A stretch of 64,000 bases of DNA from Mesorhizobium sp. Root102 (GCF_001425625.1 NZ_LMCP01000001.1:125430-189429), one strand, 5' to 3'. Counted from the first letter of the stretch, positions 15,748 through 25,128 are shown. Notes: a model not told the origin generated them from the sequence alone. Made by a program: numbers and translations.

Positions 15748-17533
15748 TTCTGTCCCCTTTCGCCATGGCCACAGGCATCGTCAGCACGCCGGCCTTCTCC
15801 GCCTGATGCCCCTTCGGTCCGTTCACCGGCAGGCTGATGGTCACCGTGGTGCCCTCGCCCGGCATGCTTTCAATGGACATCGTGCCTTCGTGCAGCGCCA
15901 CCAGGCCCTTGACCAACGACAGGCCGAGACCGGTCCCCTCGAAACGGCGGGTATAGTCGTTCTGGATCTGCATGAAGGGCTTGCCGAGATTGGCAAAATC
16001 CTCCTCGGCGATGCCGATGCCGGTGTCCCTGACCCAGAAATGCAAGCGCGAGCCGATCCGCTTGGCGCCGACGACGACATCGCCGCCATCGGGGGTGAAT
16101 TTGATCGCATTGGAGACGAGGTTGATGAGCATCTGCTGCACGGCACGCTGATCGGCATTGATGTCGCCGGCGTCCGGCGCGATCTGCGCCTGCAGATGGA
16201 TGTTCTTGGCCTGCGCCTGCAGTTGCATCATCGACTGGCACATGTCGACCGCTTCCGCGAACCGGAACGGCTCCGGTTCGGTCGCATAGACGCCCGATTC
16301 AATCCTGGACACGTCGAGTATCGAGGTCACGACTGCAAGCAGATGCTGGCCCGAATCCCTCACAAGGCCGACATATTCCTTCTGGCGCGGATCCTTGAAG
16401 GCGCCGAACATTTCATGCAGCAGCATGTCCGAGAAGCCGATAATGGCATTCAGCGGCGTGCGCAATTCGTGGCTGACCACCGCAAGGAAGCGCCCCTTCG
16501 CCACCTCGGCGGACGCGGCCGCTTCATTGGCCGCCGCCAGATCCTCGCGCAGCCGGGCAATCTCGTCATTCTCGCGCAGGACAAGCGTGAAGACGTCGCC
16601 CTGTTCCTCGGCTCGCACCAGATCGAGCGAGAACGGCCGATAATTGTCGGCCGTCATGCGACTGTCATTCTGGCCATTGCCGTTCTGGGGCAGCCTGATG
16701 CGTAATTCGAGCCGGCGCGACAACGCGCCGTCGCGCATGTCAGCCAGGGCGCTGAGATAGGAAACGCGATCCGACAGATGGACGCGATCGAAAAGGCCGC
16801 TTCCGGACAGCAATTCGGGCGGCAATTTCAAAAGCGTGCGCGCCTTTGGCGAAGCGTCCAGAACCTCGCCATGACGGGCGACGCGCAAGATCACCGCATC
16901 GATGATGTCTTCAAGCCGGTCGGCAGTGTCGACCACATCAGCCGCATCGGCCGTGTTTCGAAACGCCGATGCGCGCGGGATCAGCGTGAGCGCCCAGGCC
17001 AACGGCACCAGCCAGTGCCACGCCGCGATCTGCGCTCCTGCGAACGGGAACACGGTTCCAGCCAGAGGCTGAGCCAGGATGGCGACCGCGGCCGACAGGG
17101 CTCCCCACAGTGCCGCGCGCCGTGAGGCGCCGATCCACCAGGCTTCGAATGGCAGCGCCACGACAAGCATGGCGACAGGCGAACTCAGCCCGCCCGCGGC
17201 GGCAATGAGACTGCCGAGAGAAATGCCCGCCACTGCCAGGGCGATCCGACTCGCCATCGCCATCCTGCCGGTCGCCGCCACCAGCAAGGCGACGAACCAG
17301 CACAGGCCAAAGGCCGCGAAGATGGCGGCCATGGTGACGGCGGCGCCCATGCCCGAAGTGACCAGCGTGACCGCGGCACCCGCGGCAAAGAAAGGAGCAG
17401 CGAGCATGACGCCGATGAAGCGGCGCTGGCGCTCGCGGTCGCCTTGCCCAAGGATGGACGGATGGACCATACGTTCGCAACCGGCGGCAATCGCGCCAGG
17501 CAATTCAACGTATCTGGCCTTGATTGAACTCAA
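15722..17533 (-). CDS. Membrane sensor histidine kinase, DivJ/PleC-like
   Basis: 603 aa from TTG 17533; ATG 17470 is an alternative, but the RYVELPGAIAAGCERMVHPS region looks conserved, so the longer form is preferred. Five or six membrane segments (about residues 40-190) precede a PAS-like region, then HisKA with the phosphoacceptor in VVSHELRTPLNAIIGFSDML and an HATPase_c domain (NLVSNAIKFTPDGG, DTGIGIAEED, GTGLGLSLVKGLV). The layout resembles DivJ, which controls DivK/CtrA cell-cycle signalling in alphaproteobacteria. That assignment is inference from layout and the VHPS segment. Coupled to the peptidoglycan-binding gene. Confidence 0.75.
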   Translation of the reverse strand: MSSIKARYVELPGAIAAGCERMVHPSILGQGDRERQRRFIGVMLAAPFFAAGAAVTLVTSGMGAAVTMAAIFAAFGLCWFVALLVAATGRMAMASRIALAVAGISLGSLIAAAGGLSSPVAMLVVALPFEAWWIGASRRAALWGALSAAVAILAQPLAGTVFPFAGAQIAAWHWLVPLAWALTLIPRASAFRNTADAADVVDTADRLEDIIDAVILRVARHGEVLDASPKARTLLKLPPELLSGSGLFDRVHLSDRVSYLSALADMRDGALSRRLELRIRLPQNGNGQNDSRMTADNYRPFSLDLVRAEEQGDVFTLVLRENDEIARLREDLAAANEAAASAEVAKGRFLAVVSHELRTPLNAIIGFSDMLLHEMFGAFKDPRQKEYVGLVRDSGQHLLAVVTSILDVSRIESGVYATEPEPFRFAEAVDMCQSMMQLQAQAKNIHLQAQIAPDAGDINADQRAVQQMLINLVSNAIKFTPDGGDVVVGAKRIGSRLHFWVRDTGIGIAEEDFANLGKPFMQIQNDYTRRFEGTGLGLSLVKGLVALHEGTMSIESMPGEGTTVTISLPVNGPKGHQAEKAGVLTMPVAMAKGDRNGSLRKTA

Positions 17534-18005
17534 CTCAACGCACCCGTAATCGTCGTGGACAGCTCTGCCCTGCAGATCTTTCTGGTTGGCTTTGAAACTC
17601 GCATCCAGCGTTTAAGGAATGGATAAGGCAGGGCCGACCAAAGCCCCGGCCTGCGGCAAATATCGGGATGCCGGCAGCCGAAAGCCCGGGCAAATGCAGC
17701 CATAGTAAACGGAGGGTTATTCGGCGACGGTGCCCATCGGGTGGGAGCATGCGGCACCTTGACTCCGAGATTTCAAGAAAAATACAGGAAAAACATGGAG
17801 ATAGATGGTTATCGTATGTTAAGGAAACTCGTTCGGATTTGAGACAAATCGTTTGCACAACGGCTCGTTTCGAATTTGCCTAAAATTTGAGGAAAATTGT
17901 CGCTTTGCCTGCAAGCCGTCCTTTGCGCCTGTGTGCCAACATCCTGCCACAAAAGAGGTCATGCCATATGGACGCATGATCCGGTCACGACGAGAGGGCA
18001 AGGGC
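17534..18005. other. Non-coding gap between kinase and DUF5330 genes
   Basis: About 470 bp between two divergent genes. The central part (about 17770-17880) is distinctly A/T-richer than the flanks. It must hold the promoters of both genes, but I see no clear promoter consensus, convincing ORF or repeat. Confidence 0.5.
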
Positions 18006-18359
18006 ATGTTCTTTTTGATGAGAATGGCTTTCTGGTTTTCGCTGGTGCTGCTGGCGTTGCCATTGAGTGTCGGTTCCGATGAAGCGGGGCATGAAAGCGT
18101 CGGGCCGATCCAGGCCTTGTTTGCGGCACGCGAGGCAGTTGGCGACATCGCCGGCATTTGCGAGCGCAAGCCCGATGTCTGTGAAACTGGCAAGTCCGCG
18201 ATGCACACCATCACCGCGCGCGCCAAGGAGACCGCCAAGATCGCGGCAGCAATGCTGGACGACAAGTCCACTGCCGGCCCCGATACATCGACGATGACTG
18301 GCAGCGTGCCGGAAGAAATCGTCTTGCCCGAGACAGTCAACCTGCCGACGCAGAATTAA
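18006..18359 (+). CDS. DUF5330 domain-containing exported protein
   Basis: 117 aa from ATG 18006 after AGGGCAAGGG. The N-terminal hydrophobic stretch MFFLMRMAFWFSLVLLALPL is a signal anchor. The conserved core IQALFAAREAVGDIAGICER..CETGKSA identifies the small rhizobial DUF5330 group. It carries two Cys that could form a disulphide. Function unknown. A rho-independent terminator follows at 18376-18425. Confidence 0.72.
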   Translation: MFFLMRMAFWFSLVLLALPLSVGSDEAGHESVGPIQALFAAREAVGDIAGICERKPDVCETGKSAMHTITARAKETAKIAAAMLDDKSTAGPDTSTMTGSVPEEIVLPETVNLPTQN

Positions 18360-18375
18360 GCCGTTTTCGACGGCG

Positions 18376-18426
18376 CACCGCGGGCTGTCTGCCCTCTCGA
18401 CACCCGCGGTGTCCTTGTTTTTTCCG
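18376..18426 (+). terminator. Rho-independent terminator after DUF5330 gene
   Basis: CACCGCGGG (18376-18384) pairs with CCCGCGGTG (18403-18411). It is followed by TCCTTG and a run of T residues ending near 18423. Position and polarity fit termination of the gene ending at 18359. Confidence 0.75.
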
Positions 18427-18461
18427 TGACGCGGAGCCGCCGCGTGACTATATCCGGCATT

Positions 18462-18890
18462 ATGACCACGACGATCCAGACGATCCGCGACGACTTCTCG
18501 TTCCTTGAGGAATGGGAAGACCGCTATCGTTACGTCATCGAACTCGGCGAGGCCTTGCCGCCGTTTCCTGACGAGCAGCGCAGCGCCACCAACAAGGTGC
18601 CGGGTTGTGTCAGCCAGGTCTGGCTGACCACCGAACGCGGAGCTGGGGCCGACCCGGTCATCACCTTCACCGGCGATTCGGACGCTCATATCGTGCGTGG
18701 GCTGGTCGCGATCATGCTGGCGCTGTTTTCCGGCAGGACCGCCAGCGAAATCCAGAAGACCGATGCGGAAGCGACATTGAAAGAGCTCGGCCTCGACGAG
18801 CATCTGTCGCCGCAGCGCGCCAACGGCCTTCGCTCGATGGTCAAGCGTATCAAGCGCGATGCCGAGGTGGCGCTCAAGCAGACCGCCTGA
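18462..18890 (+). CDS. sufE: SufE family cysteine desulfuration protein
   Basis: 142 aa from ATG 18462. The SufE fold is clear: EEWEDRYRYVIELGEALPP near the N terminus, the sulfur-accepting Cys in NKVPGCVSQVWL (about residue 50) and ALFSGRTASEIQKTD. SufE takes persulfide sulfur from SufS for Fe-S cluster assembly in the cytoplasm. It stands alone here, away from a suf operon, as is common in rhizobia. A bidirectional terminator separates it from the convergent mucR. Confidence 0.88.
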   Translation: MTTTIQTIRDDFSFLEEWEDRYRYVIELGEALPPFPDEQRSATNKVPGCVSQVWLTTERGAGADPVITFTGDSDAHIVRGLVAIMLALFSGRTASEIQKTDAEATLKELGLDEHLSPQRANGLRSMVKRIKRDAEVALKQTA

Positions 18891-18891
18891 G

Positions 18892-18930
18892 CGCGTTTCA
18901 CACTCTTCCTGGAATTGCTCTACTCGATCA
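18892..18930. repeat. Partial rhizobial intergenic repeat (RIME-like)
   Basis: The stretch from GAGCGCGTTTCACACT to GGAATTGCTCTA matches one half of the dispersed element seen in rhizobial intergenic DNA (reverse complement begins TAGAGCAATTCCAGGAA). Recognised from memory of that family, not by search. Confidence 0.45.
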
Positions 18931-18953
18931 GCGCGTTGCCGCCCCGCAAAATC

Positions 18954-18977
18954 AAACGGCGCCCGAAGGCGCCGTTT
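18954..18977. terminator. Bidirectional terminator between sufE and mucR
   Basis: AAACGGCGCC (18954-18963), a CGAA tetraloop, and GGCGCCGTTT (18968-18977) form a perfect 10-bp stem. The A-run on one side and T-run on the other let it act on both convergent genes. Confidence 0.85.
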
Positions 18978-19002
18978 ATCGATTCGGTCTGGCTGGCTGC
19001 GA

Positions 19003-19428
19003 TTACCGCGCCTTGCGCTTGCGGCCGAGACCCATCTTCTTGGCGAGCTGGGACCGGGCAGCCGCATAGTTGGGTGCAACCATCGGATAGGTCGGGTCGA
19101 GGTTCCACTTTTCGCGATACTGATCCGGCGTCAGGTCATAATGGGTCATCAGATGGCGCTTCAGCGACTTGAACTTCTTGCCGTCTTCGAGGCAGACGAT
19201 GTAGTCGTCATGAACCGAGCGCTTCGGGTTGACCGCCGGCTTTTGCTTGTCGGCAGGCGGCTGTTCGGCGGTTCCGCCCACACGCCCGAGTGCGGCATGG
19301 ACATCGGATATCAGGTTCGGCAATTCGCCGACCGGCACGGGATTGTTGCTGACATAGGCGGCCACCACATCGGCGGTCAATTCGATCAGCGCATCGCTGT
19401 TTCTGGAAGGTGTTTCGACAATATCCAT
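19003..19428 (-). CDS. mucR: MucR/Ros-family zinc-finger transcriptional regulator
   Basis: 141 aa from the minus-strand ATG at 19428; an extension to 19491 is not family-like. The Ros/MucR domain spans [39 protein letters not shown], with the single Cys and paired His of the prokaryotic zinc finger, and ends in the typical basic tail (GLGRKRKAR). MucR proteins repress or activate exopolysaccharide, motility and cell-cycle genes and are usually autoregulated, so the 440-bp upstream gap may hold its own sites. Confidence 0.9.
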   Translation of the reverse strand: MDIVETPSRNSDALIELTADVVAAYVSNNPVPVGELPNLISDVHAALGRVGGTAEQPPADKQKPAVNPKRSVHDDYIVCLEDGKKFKSLKRHLMTHYDLTPDQYREKWNLDPTYPMVAPNYAAARSQLAKKMGLGRKRKAR

Positions 19429-19868
19429 GGTCTTCAGGCCCCAACAAGAGTTACTCGATCCGCGCCCTTTTTTACAGGCAGGGCATTGCACGAACTTTGT
19501 GCAGGTAGAGCTTCTGCGATTCGTGTCGCGGGCACATCAATGAGCCTGCGCGCCAAGTAAGTCAATTCGACCCTTGCGCTATATTGAACGATGTTGGTCA
19601 ATTATTCCCGGATCAGCTTCAATCTTTCGTGCATTGTGCAATTTATCGATATTTCGCGCGCCAACCAGCAACGGCTGACGCGACGTCAGCTCGTCGTTAC
19701 ATTCGCGGCAACTCACAAAGCGGGTTTCAATGCTTGATTTTGCTTGGCTATTGCACGCGCAAACTTGGTTGTTCATATCTGCCCACAAAACCACAGGTTG
19801 CCGCCGTCGAGCAAGCAATCAGGGACATCTCTGTCATCCGGCCGGATCGGTTAACCGCGCCGCGTCAA
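19429..19868. other. Long intergenic region upstream of mucR
   Basis: 440 bp, A/T-richer than its surroundings, with no convincing gene. It contains a perfect 15-bp palindrome CTGACGCGACGTCAG (19675-19689). It should carry the mucR promoter and, given MucR autoregulation in relatives, MucR sites. Confidence 0.55.
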
Positions 19869-20240
19869 TCAATGCGGGGTTATGTATTTGCCGTAGGCCC
19901 ACCCGGTGACGAAGTTGCCGTTCTGGGCCGGGTCATGCCAGATTTCGCACCAACGATAGCGAACCTTCTGTTCCTGCTTCCACGCCGGCTGGTTGGCGAT
20001 GTCGAGCAGGTTTATCCCGCCGGTGCATCGTCCGGTCATCTGCAGAACGGTCCCATTCGGGTATGCCGCCTGCTTCTGGGACGTGCCCGAAGGGTATTTG
20101 CGCACATTGAGCGTGTCGCCGAACGGCACATTGGCCACTTGCCAAGCCGCGAATACGGTCGCATGAGACTGGCCGGCAAAGGCCAGAGTTAGCGAAGCAA
20201 CGGCGAAAGCCGCAGCAGTCCGAGACCGAACAGTCATCAT
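19869..20240 (-). CDS. Exported SH3-like domain protein
   Basis: 123 aa from the minus-strand ATG at 20240 (or 20237), directly preceded by GGGAGGAAAG. Signal peptide RTAAAFAVASLTLAFAGQSHA, then a small bacterial SH3-type fold (AAWQVANVPFGDTLNVRKYP, NGTVLQMTGRC, WCEIWHDPAQNGNFVTGWAY). Two or three Cys may be disulphide-bonded in the periplasm. SH3b domains often bind cell-wall peptides; no enzyme motif is seen. It is divergent from the oligopeptidase gene. Confidence 0.75.
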   Translation of the reverse strand: MMTVRSRTAAAFAVASLTLAFAGQSHATVFAAWQVANVPFGDTLNVRKYPSGTSQKQAAYPNGTVLQMTGRCTGGINLLDIANQPAWKQEQKVRYRWCEIWHDPAQNGNFVTGWAYGKYITPH

Positions 20241-20353
20241 CTTTCCTCCCGGCTCATCTCCTGGAGCCGACACAACCCATAGACTGCGGCTCTTGAACCC
20301 GCCCTGATCGGTGTGTTCATTTGCCATTCAAGATACTTCCAAAGCGAGACGCA

Positions 20354-22477
20354 ATGACCAAGACATCCGTATTTCCGATCGTCAGCCCGCCAACGCCCGA
20401 GAAGCGGCCGGTTTCCGACACACATCACGGCATCACGCGAACCGACGACTATGCCTGGCTGCGCGCCGACAACTGGCAGGAGATGTTCCGGGACCCGTCA
20501 TTGCTAGATGCGGGGATCCGAGCTGAGCTCGAGGCGGAGAATGCCTACCAGTCAAAGCTGATGGCCGATACGGTCGAGATGCAGAAGCAGCTTTTCAAGG
20601 AGATGAAGGGCCGTATCAAGGAAGACGATTCTTCCGTGCCGATGAAGGATGGGCCCTATGCCTATGGTTCGTCCTTCAAGCTTGGCGGCGAGCAGCCGCG
20701 CTATTTCCGCATGCCGCGCGACGGCGGCGCCGAGCATATCCTGCTCGACGGCGACGCGGAGGCCGCAGGCAAGGCCTATTTCCGTCTTGGCGGTGTCGAC
20801 CATTCGGCCGACCACACCAAGCTGCTGTGGGCATTCGACGACAAGGGCTCCGAATTCTACACGCTTCGCGTGCGCGACCTTGCCGATGGCAAGGAGCTTG
20901 CCGACCAGATACCCGACACCGGCGGTTCAGGTATCTGGAGCGCCGGCAATGACGGCTTCTTCTATACGCGACTCGACCCCAACCACCGGCCGTCCAAGGT
21001 CCTGTTCCATGCGCTGGGCGACAGCCCGCAAAGCGATCGGCTGATTTATGAGGAAACCGATCCCGGCTTCTTCATGAATGTCGACGGCACCCGCAACAAC
21101 GAATGGATCATGATCGGCATCAACGATCACGAAACTTCGGAATACCGCCTCTTGAGCGCCAGCGATCCGTTTGCCGAACCGAAACTGGTCTCGCCGCGTG
21201 AGATTGGCCTTCAGTATGACCTTGAAGAAGGGGGCGACATCTTCTTCATCCTGACCAATGCCGATGGCGCCAAGGATTTCAAGATCATGACGGCACCGGC
21301 GAGCGATCCGGTCCGTGCCAACTGGCAGGAACTGGTGCCGCATGAACCCGGGCGACTGATCCTGTCGGTGATCGGCTTCAGGGACCACATGGTCCGGCTC
21401 GAACGCAAGGAAGGCTTGCCGCGCATTGTCGTGCGCGACCGCAGCAGCGGCGAGGAGCATCATCTGTCCCTAGACGAGGAGGCTTTCTCGCTCGGCCTGT
21501 CGGGTTCCTATGAGTACGATACCGAGATCATGCGCTTTTCCTACTCGTCGATGACGACGCCGGCCCAGGTGTTCGACTACAATATGCGCACCCGCGAGCG
21601 GGTGCTGCTGAAAACCCAGGAGGTGCCGTCCGGCCATGACGCGGAGCACTATGTCACCAGGCGGCTGATGGCGCCGGCCAGCGATGGCGAACTGGTGCCG
21701 ATCTCGCTCTTGCACCACCGCGACACGCCGCTGGATGGATCCGCACCGTGCCTGCTTTATGGCTACGGCTCCTACGGCATCACCGTGCCGGCCGCCTTCA
21801 ACACCAACTGGTTCTCGCTGGTCGACCGCGGCTTCGTCTTTGCCATCGCTCACGTCCGCGGCGGCAAGGACAAGGGCTATGGCTGGTACGACGACGGCAA
21901 GCGGGCGCACAAGATGAACACGTTCACCGATTTCATCGCCGTCGCGCGCCATCTGGTGACCGAGCGCTACACGGCGCATGACAGGATCGTCGCGCAAGGC
22001 GGTTCGGCCGGCGGCATGCTGATGGGCGCCATCGCCAACATGGCGCCGGATTGTTTCGGCGGCATCGTCGCCGAGGTTCCTTTCGTCGATGTGCTCACCA
22101 CCATGCTCGACGCGAGCCTGCCGCTGACGCCGCCGGAATGGCCTGAATGGGGCAATCCGATCGCGTCAGCCGACGACTATCGAACCATCGCCGCCTATTC
22201 GCCCTACGACAATGTCGCAGCGCTCAACTATCCGCCGATCCTGGCGCTGGCCGGTCTCACCGATCCGCGCGTCACCTATTGGGAGCCCGCCAAATGGGTG
22301 GCGCGGCTGCGCGAGCGCAAGAGCGGCGACAATCCGGTGCTGTTCAAGATCAACATGGATTCCGGTCATGCCGGTGCCTCCGGCCGGTTTTCGCGGCTGG
22401 AGGAGATCGCCTACACTTATTCGTTTGCACTGAAGGTGATGGGCAGGGCGCAGCTTACTGGAGAAATCGTCCGATGA
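20354..22477 (+). CDS. Oligopeptidase B (S9 prolyl-oligopeptidase family)
   Basis: 707 aa from ATG 20354. An N-terminal seven-bladed propeller (from about residue 70) precedes the alpha/beta-hydrolase domain, where the catalytic Ser is in QGGSAGGMLMG, the Asp in LALAGLTDPRVTYWEPAKW and the His in NMDSGHAGASGRF. Length and the acidic DPRV segment fit oligopeptidase B (protease II), which cleaves short peptides after Arg/Lys in the cytoplasm. No signal peptide. The LysE-family gene overlaps its stop codon by 4 bp. Confidence 0.88.
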   Translation: MTKTSVFPIVSPPTPEKRPVSDTHHGITRTDDYAWLRADNWQEMFRDPSLLDAGIRAELEAENAYQSKLMADTVEMQKQLFKEMKGRIKEDDSSVPMKDGPYAYGSSFKLGGEQPRYFRMPRDGGAEHILLDGDAEAAGKAYFRLGGVDHSADHTKLLWAFDDKGSEFYTLRVRDLADGKELADQIPDTGGSGIWSAGNDGFFYTRLDPNHRPSKVLFHALGDSPQSDRLIYEETDPGFFMNVDGTRNNEWIMIGINDHETSEYRLLSASDPFAEPKLVSPREIGLQYDLEEGGDIFFILTNADGAKDFKIMTAPASDPVRANWQELVPHEPGRLILSVIGFRDHMVRLERKEGLPRIVVRDRSSGEEHHLSLDEEAFSLGLSGSYEYDTEIMRFSYSSMTTPAQVFDYNMRTRERVLLKTQEVPSGHDAEHYVTRRLMAPASDGELVPISLLHHRDTPLDGSAPCLLYGYGSYGITVPAAFNTNWFSLVDRGFVFAIAHVRGGKDKGYGWYDDGKRAHKMNTFTDFIAVARHLVTERYTAHDRIVAQGGSAGGMLMGAIANMAPDCFGGIVAEVPFVDVLTTMLDASLPLTPPEWPEWGNPIASADDYRTIAAYSPYDNVAALNYPPILALAGLTDPRVTYWEPAKWVARLRERKSGDNPVLFKINMDSGHAGASGRFSRLEEIAYTYSFALKVMGRAQLTGEIVR

Positions 22478-23100
22478 TCGATCTCGCTACCTTGATTGCC
22501 TATGTCGCGGTTGTGCTCGGCTTCGTCTTTATTCCGGGTCCGGCCACGCTCCTTACCATAGCGCGGGCAACGAGCTCCGGAACCAAGGTTGGCATCGCGA
22601 CCGGCGCCGGGATCGCTGCCGGCGACGTGTTTCACACCGTCATGGCGATGGTTGGCATCTCGGCGATCATCGCCACGTCGGCGGCGCTGTTCAGTATCAT
22701 AAAGTACATCGGCGCGGCCTACCTGGTTTATCTCGGCATTCGCGCGATCATCGAGAAAACACCAGCCAACCCGGCTGCCGGTGCGCTCGCGATCTCCGCC
22801 GGCAAGGCGTTTCGACAGGCTGTCCTGACCGAAGTGCTCAACCCCAAGACCGCGCTGTTCTTCCTCGCTTTTCTGCCTCAGTTCGTGCGGCCTGAAAACG
22901 GATCGGTGATGCTTCAGTTGACCATATTGGGGGTTATCTTCGTCTTACTCGGCTTTTTCAGCACGGTCGTCTTCGCGGCGAGCGCCGGTCGGCTCGGCGC
23001 GTTCCTGCGCCGAAATCCGACAGTGCTGAAGTGGCAAGGCAAGGTTGTTGGCGGCATCTACTGCGCTCTGGGTATTCGGCTCGCGCTGCAGCAGCGTTGA
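22474..23100 (+). CDS. LysE/RhtB family amino-acid exporter
   Basis: 208 aa from ATG 22474 (ATGA overlap with the peptidase gene). Six hydrophobic segments; the N-terminal FVFIPGPATLLTIARATSSG and LTEVLNPKTALFFLAFLPQF are the family hallmarks. It exports amino acids across the inner membrane. Coupling to a peptidase suggests a role in removing amino acids released from peptides (inference). Confidence 0.87.
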   Translation: MIDLATLIAYVAVVLGFVFIPGPATLLTIARATSSGTKVGIATGAGIAAGDVFHTVMAMVGISAIIATSAALFSIIKYIGAAYLVYLGIRAIIEKTPANPAAGALAISAGKAFRQAVLTEVLNPKTALFFLAFLPQFVRPENGSVMLQLTILGVIFVLLGFFSTVVFAASAGRLGAFLRRNPTVLKWQGKVVGGIYCALGIRLALQQR

Positions 23101-23332
23101 CCTTTTCATCCCTATTCGCCGTCGGTCAGCGGAACGGGTCGCGAACCGACCGCCGCTGTTCCTCGACGGATTTCCAATGTCATGAGTTTTTGATTTGCGT
23201 ATAATCTTTTCCGAGGCTTCATTTCGCGGTCATGCGCCGCGATTTTCTGCTCGCAATTGCCACCATCGCGCGCTACCCAATGCCCGGCTTTTCAAAGCCG
23301 CGACTGCCAGTACTGTCTCGCAAGGGTCCGCC

Positions 23333-23734
23333 ATGCTGCTCGTTGACGTCTATCTCGACAAATCGTCCATCCAGGGCATCGGTGTGTTTGCCAGGGCCCA
23401 CATTCCGCGCGGCACGCTGATCTGGAAGTTGGACCCGAGATTCGATCGGATCATCGACGTGGAAACTTATGAGAGCGAAAGCGGATCGGTGAAGAACTAT
23501 CTCGACCGCTATTCCTACCCCGACCGGCGCGACCCGAACTACATCGTCTTCGAAGCCGACGACGCCCGCTTCATGAACCATGCGGATGAGCCGAATTGCG
23601 ACGTCTCCTCACCTGAGGAAACATACGCCTTGCGCGATATCGCGCCTGGCGAGGAACTGACCTGCGACTACAATCATTTCTTTGAAACCGGCTTCGATTT
23701 CCTCGGCGACCGCCACCTGTCGCCGGAAAACTAG
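23333..23734 (+). CDS. SET domain-containing protein
   Basis: 133 aa from ATG 23333; the longer frame from 23195 is not family-like. The whole protein is a minimal SET domain: KSSIQGIGVFARAHIPRGTLIW, ARFMNHADEPNCDV and RDIAPGEELTCDYNHFF, with the NHxxxxN and DY motifs of the SAM and target-lysine sites. It is likely a protein lysine methyltransferase; the target is unknown. It overlaps convergently with the cytochrome gene by 4 bp. Confidence 0.8.
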   Translation: MLLVDVYLDKSSIQGIGVFARAHIPRGTLIWKLDPRFDRIIDVETYESESGSVKNYLDRYSYPDRRDPNYIVFEADDARFMNHADEPNCDVSSPEETYALRDIAPGEELTCDYNHFFETGFDFLGDRHLSPEN

Positions 23735-24681
23735 CTCGCCGGCTTTTTGCGCGGCGGATAGCCGTTTGGATGCGGCGGTACCGCCTTGAGGTAGGCGGCG
23801 ATGGCCGCACGGTCCTCGGGCGCGAGTTCGGCCATGTTCCGCTGCACGTCGACCATGGCGCCGCCGACGGAATCGAAATCAGGCGTGAAGCCGGTTTCGA
23901 GGTAGTTGGCGATGTCGGCTTCCGACCAATCGCCGATACCGCCTTCGCCCGATGTGATGTTCGGCACGACGCCGCTGCCCTCGGCGGCCACGGCGCCGGC
24001 CAGCCACGCGTTCTTTTTCGTACCGCCTGCAAAATCGCGCGGCGTGTGGCATTCGCCGCAGTGCCCCGGCCCTTCGACCAGATAGCGGCCGGCCATCACC
24101 GGGCCAGGCGTGCCATCGGGCAAGGGAACGACCGGCTGGTCGCTGAGATAGAGCAGTTTCCAAAGGCCGATGCCGCGGCGGATGTTGAAGGGGAAGCTGA
24201 GCGAGTTCGCTGGCGCCTTGCCGGCGACGGCCGGTAGCGTCTTCAGGAAAGCATAGAGGTCGGCAATGTCGGCCGGATTCATGCGCGCGTAGGATGCATA
24301 AGGAAAGGCCGGATAGAAGTGTTCGCCCGAGGGCGACACGCCCTTCAGCATGGCATTGGCGAGGTTCTCGACAGACCAGGCGCCGATGCCGTCCTTGGGA
24401 TCCTGCGAAATATTGGGCGGCACGAAGGTGCCGAACGGCGTCTTCAGTTCGAGGCCGCCGACCAGTTGAAGGCGGGCGTCACCCTGCGAGCCCGGCTTCG
24501 AATGACAGGATGTGCAGCCGCCGGCATAAAAAATGCGCTTGCCCCTGGCGGCATCGCCAGGGCCGAGTTGCGCCACAGTTTCAGCATCCAGCCTTACCGG
24601 CGCCGACAGCAGCCATCCGGCAACCGCGCCGACGCCGCCCAGAACGAGGACGGCGCCGACGAGTTTTCTCAGCAAGGGCAT
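23731..24681 (-). CDS. Di-heme cytochrome c, membrane-anchored
   Basis: 316 aa. N-terminal signal/anchor (KLVGAVLVLGGVGAVAGWLL), then two class I cytochrome c domains with heme sites CTSCH (about residue 57) and CGECH (about 208). Overall layout resembles the cytochrome subunits of membrane dehydrogenases, though no dehydrogenase gene is adjacent. It is exported to the periplasm. The second cytochrome gene lies 9 bp upstream on the same strand, forming a two-gene unit. Confidence 0.85.
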   Translation of the reverse strand: MPLLRKLVGAVLVLGGVGAVAGWLLSAPVRLDAETVAQLGPGDAARGKRIFYAGGCTSCHSKPGSQGDARLQLVGGLELKTPFGTFVPPNISQDPKDGIGAWSVENLANAMLKGVSPSGEHFYPAFPYASYARMNPADIADLYAFLKTLPAVAGKAPANSLSFPFNIRRGIGLWKLLYLSDQPVVPLPDGTPGPVMAGRYLVEGPGHCGECHTPRDFAGGTKKNAWLAGAVAAEGSGVVPNITSGEGGIGDWSEADIANYLETGFTPDFDSVGGAMVDVQRNMAELAPEDRAAIAAYLKAVPPHPNGYPPRKKPAS

Positions 24682-24690
24682 CGGCCGCGA

Positions 24691-25128
24691 TCAGCCCTTT
24701 TTCACCCTGTAAGTTTGATGGCAGCTGGCGCAGTCACCGCCGATGGTGTTGAGCTGCGTCGTCAAGGCATCAACATCGGCTGGCGGCGCCGCGACCGCGG
24801 CCTTGACGTCGGCCAGAAGCTTGTCCTCGGCCGCATTGAAGCCGACCTTGTCTTCCCAGATTTTTGGCGAGGCCGTGGTGTCGCCCGTATCGCTGCCGGC
24901 CGGGAACAGCGCCTCGGCATTGAACTTCTCGGCATTGGCTTGCAGCGCCTGCAGCGCCGTCAGTACGGCCGCGGCGTCGAAGGATTCTTCACCTTTGACA
25001 ACCTTCGACAATCCGCCGGCAATCTTTCCACGTTCCTTCATCAGAGCCTGCCGGTCGAGGATCGGATCGGCGGAGGCCACCGAACCGGCAAAGGCGAGCA
25101 TAGAGATGGCGAGGACAAGCTTTCTCAT
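24691..25128 (-). CDS. Cytochrome c' / c556 family protein
   Basis: 145 aa. Signal peptide KLVLAISMLAFAGSVASA, then a four-helix class II cytochrome c with the heme site at the very C terminus (GGDCASCHQTYRVKK), as is usual. Periplasmic; possible roles are electron transfer or NO binding. First gene of a pair with the di-heme cytochrome. A 21-bp tandem repeat lies 30-70 bp upstream of the start. Confidence 0.87.
   Translation of the reverse strand: MRKLVLAISMLAFAGSVASADPILDRQALMKERGKIAGGLSKVVKGEESFDAAAVLTALQALQANAEKFNAEALFPAGSDTGDTTASPKIWEDKVGFNAAEDKLLADVKAAVAAPPADVDALTTQLNTIGGDCASCHQTYRVKKG

Noticed and set aside
17985..19079. 364-codon antisense frame over the DUF5330 and sufE genes
   Set aside because: It runs through two terminators and is a shadow of genes with clear motifs.
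19579..19818. 79-codon minus-strand ORF in the mucR spacer
   Set aside because: No ribosome-binding site and no family-like sequence; it lies in A/T-rich regulatory DNA.
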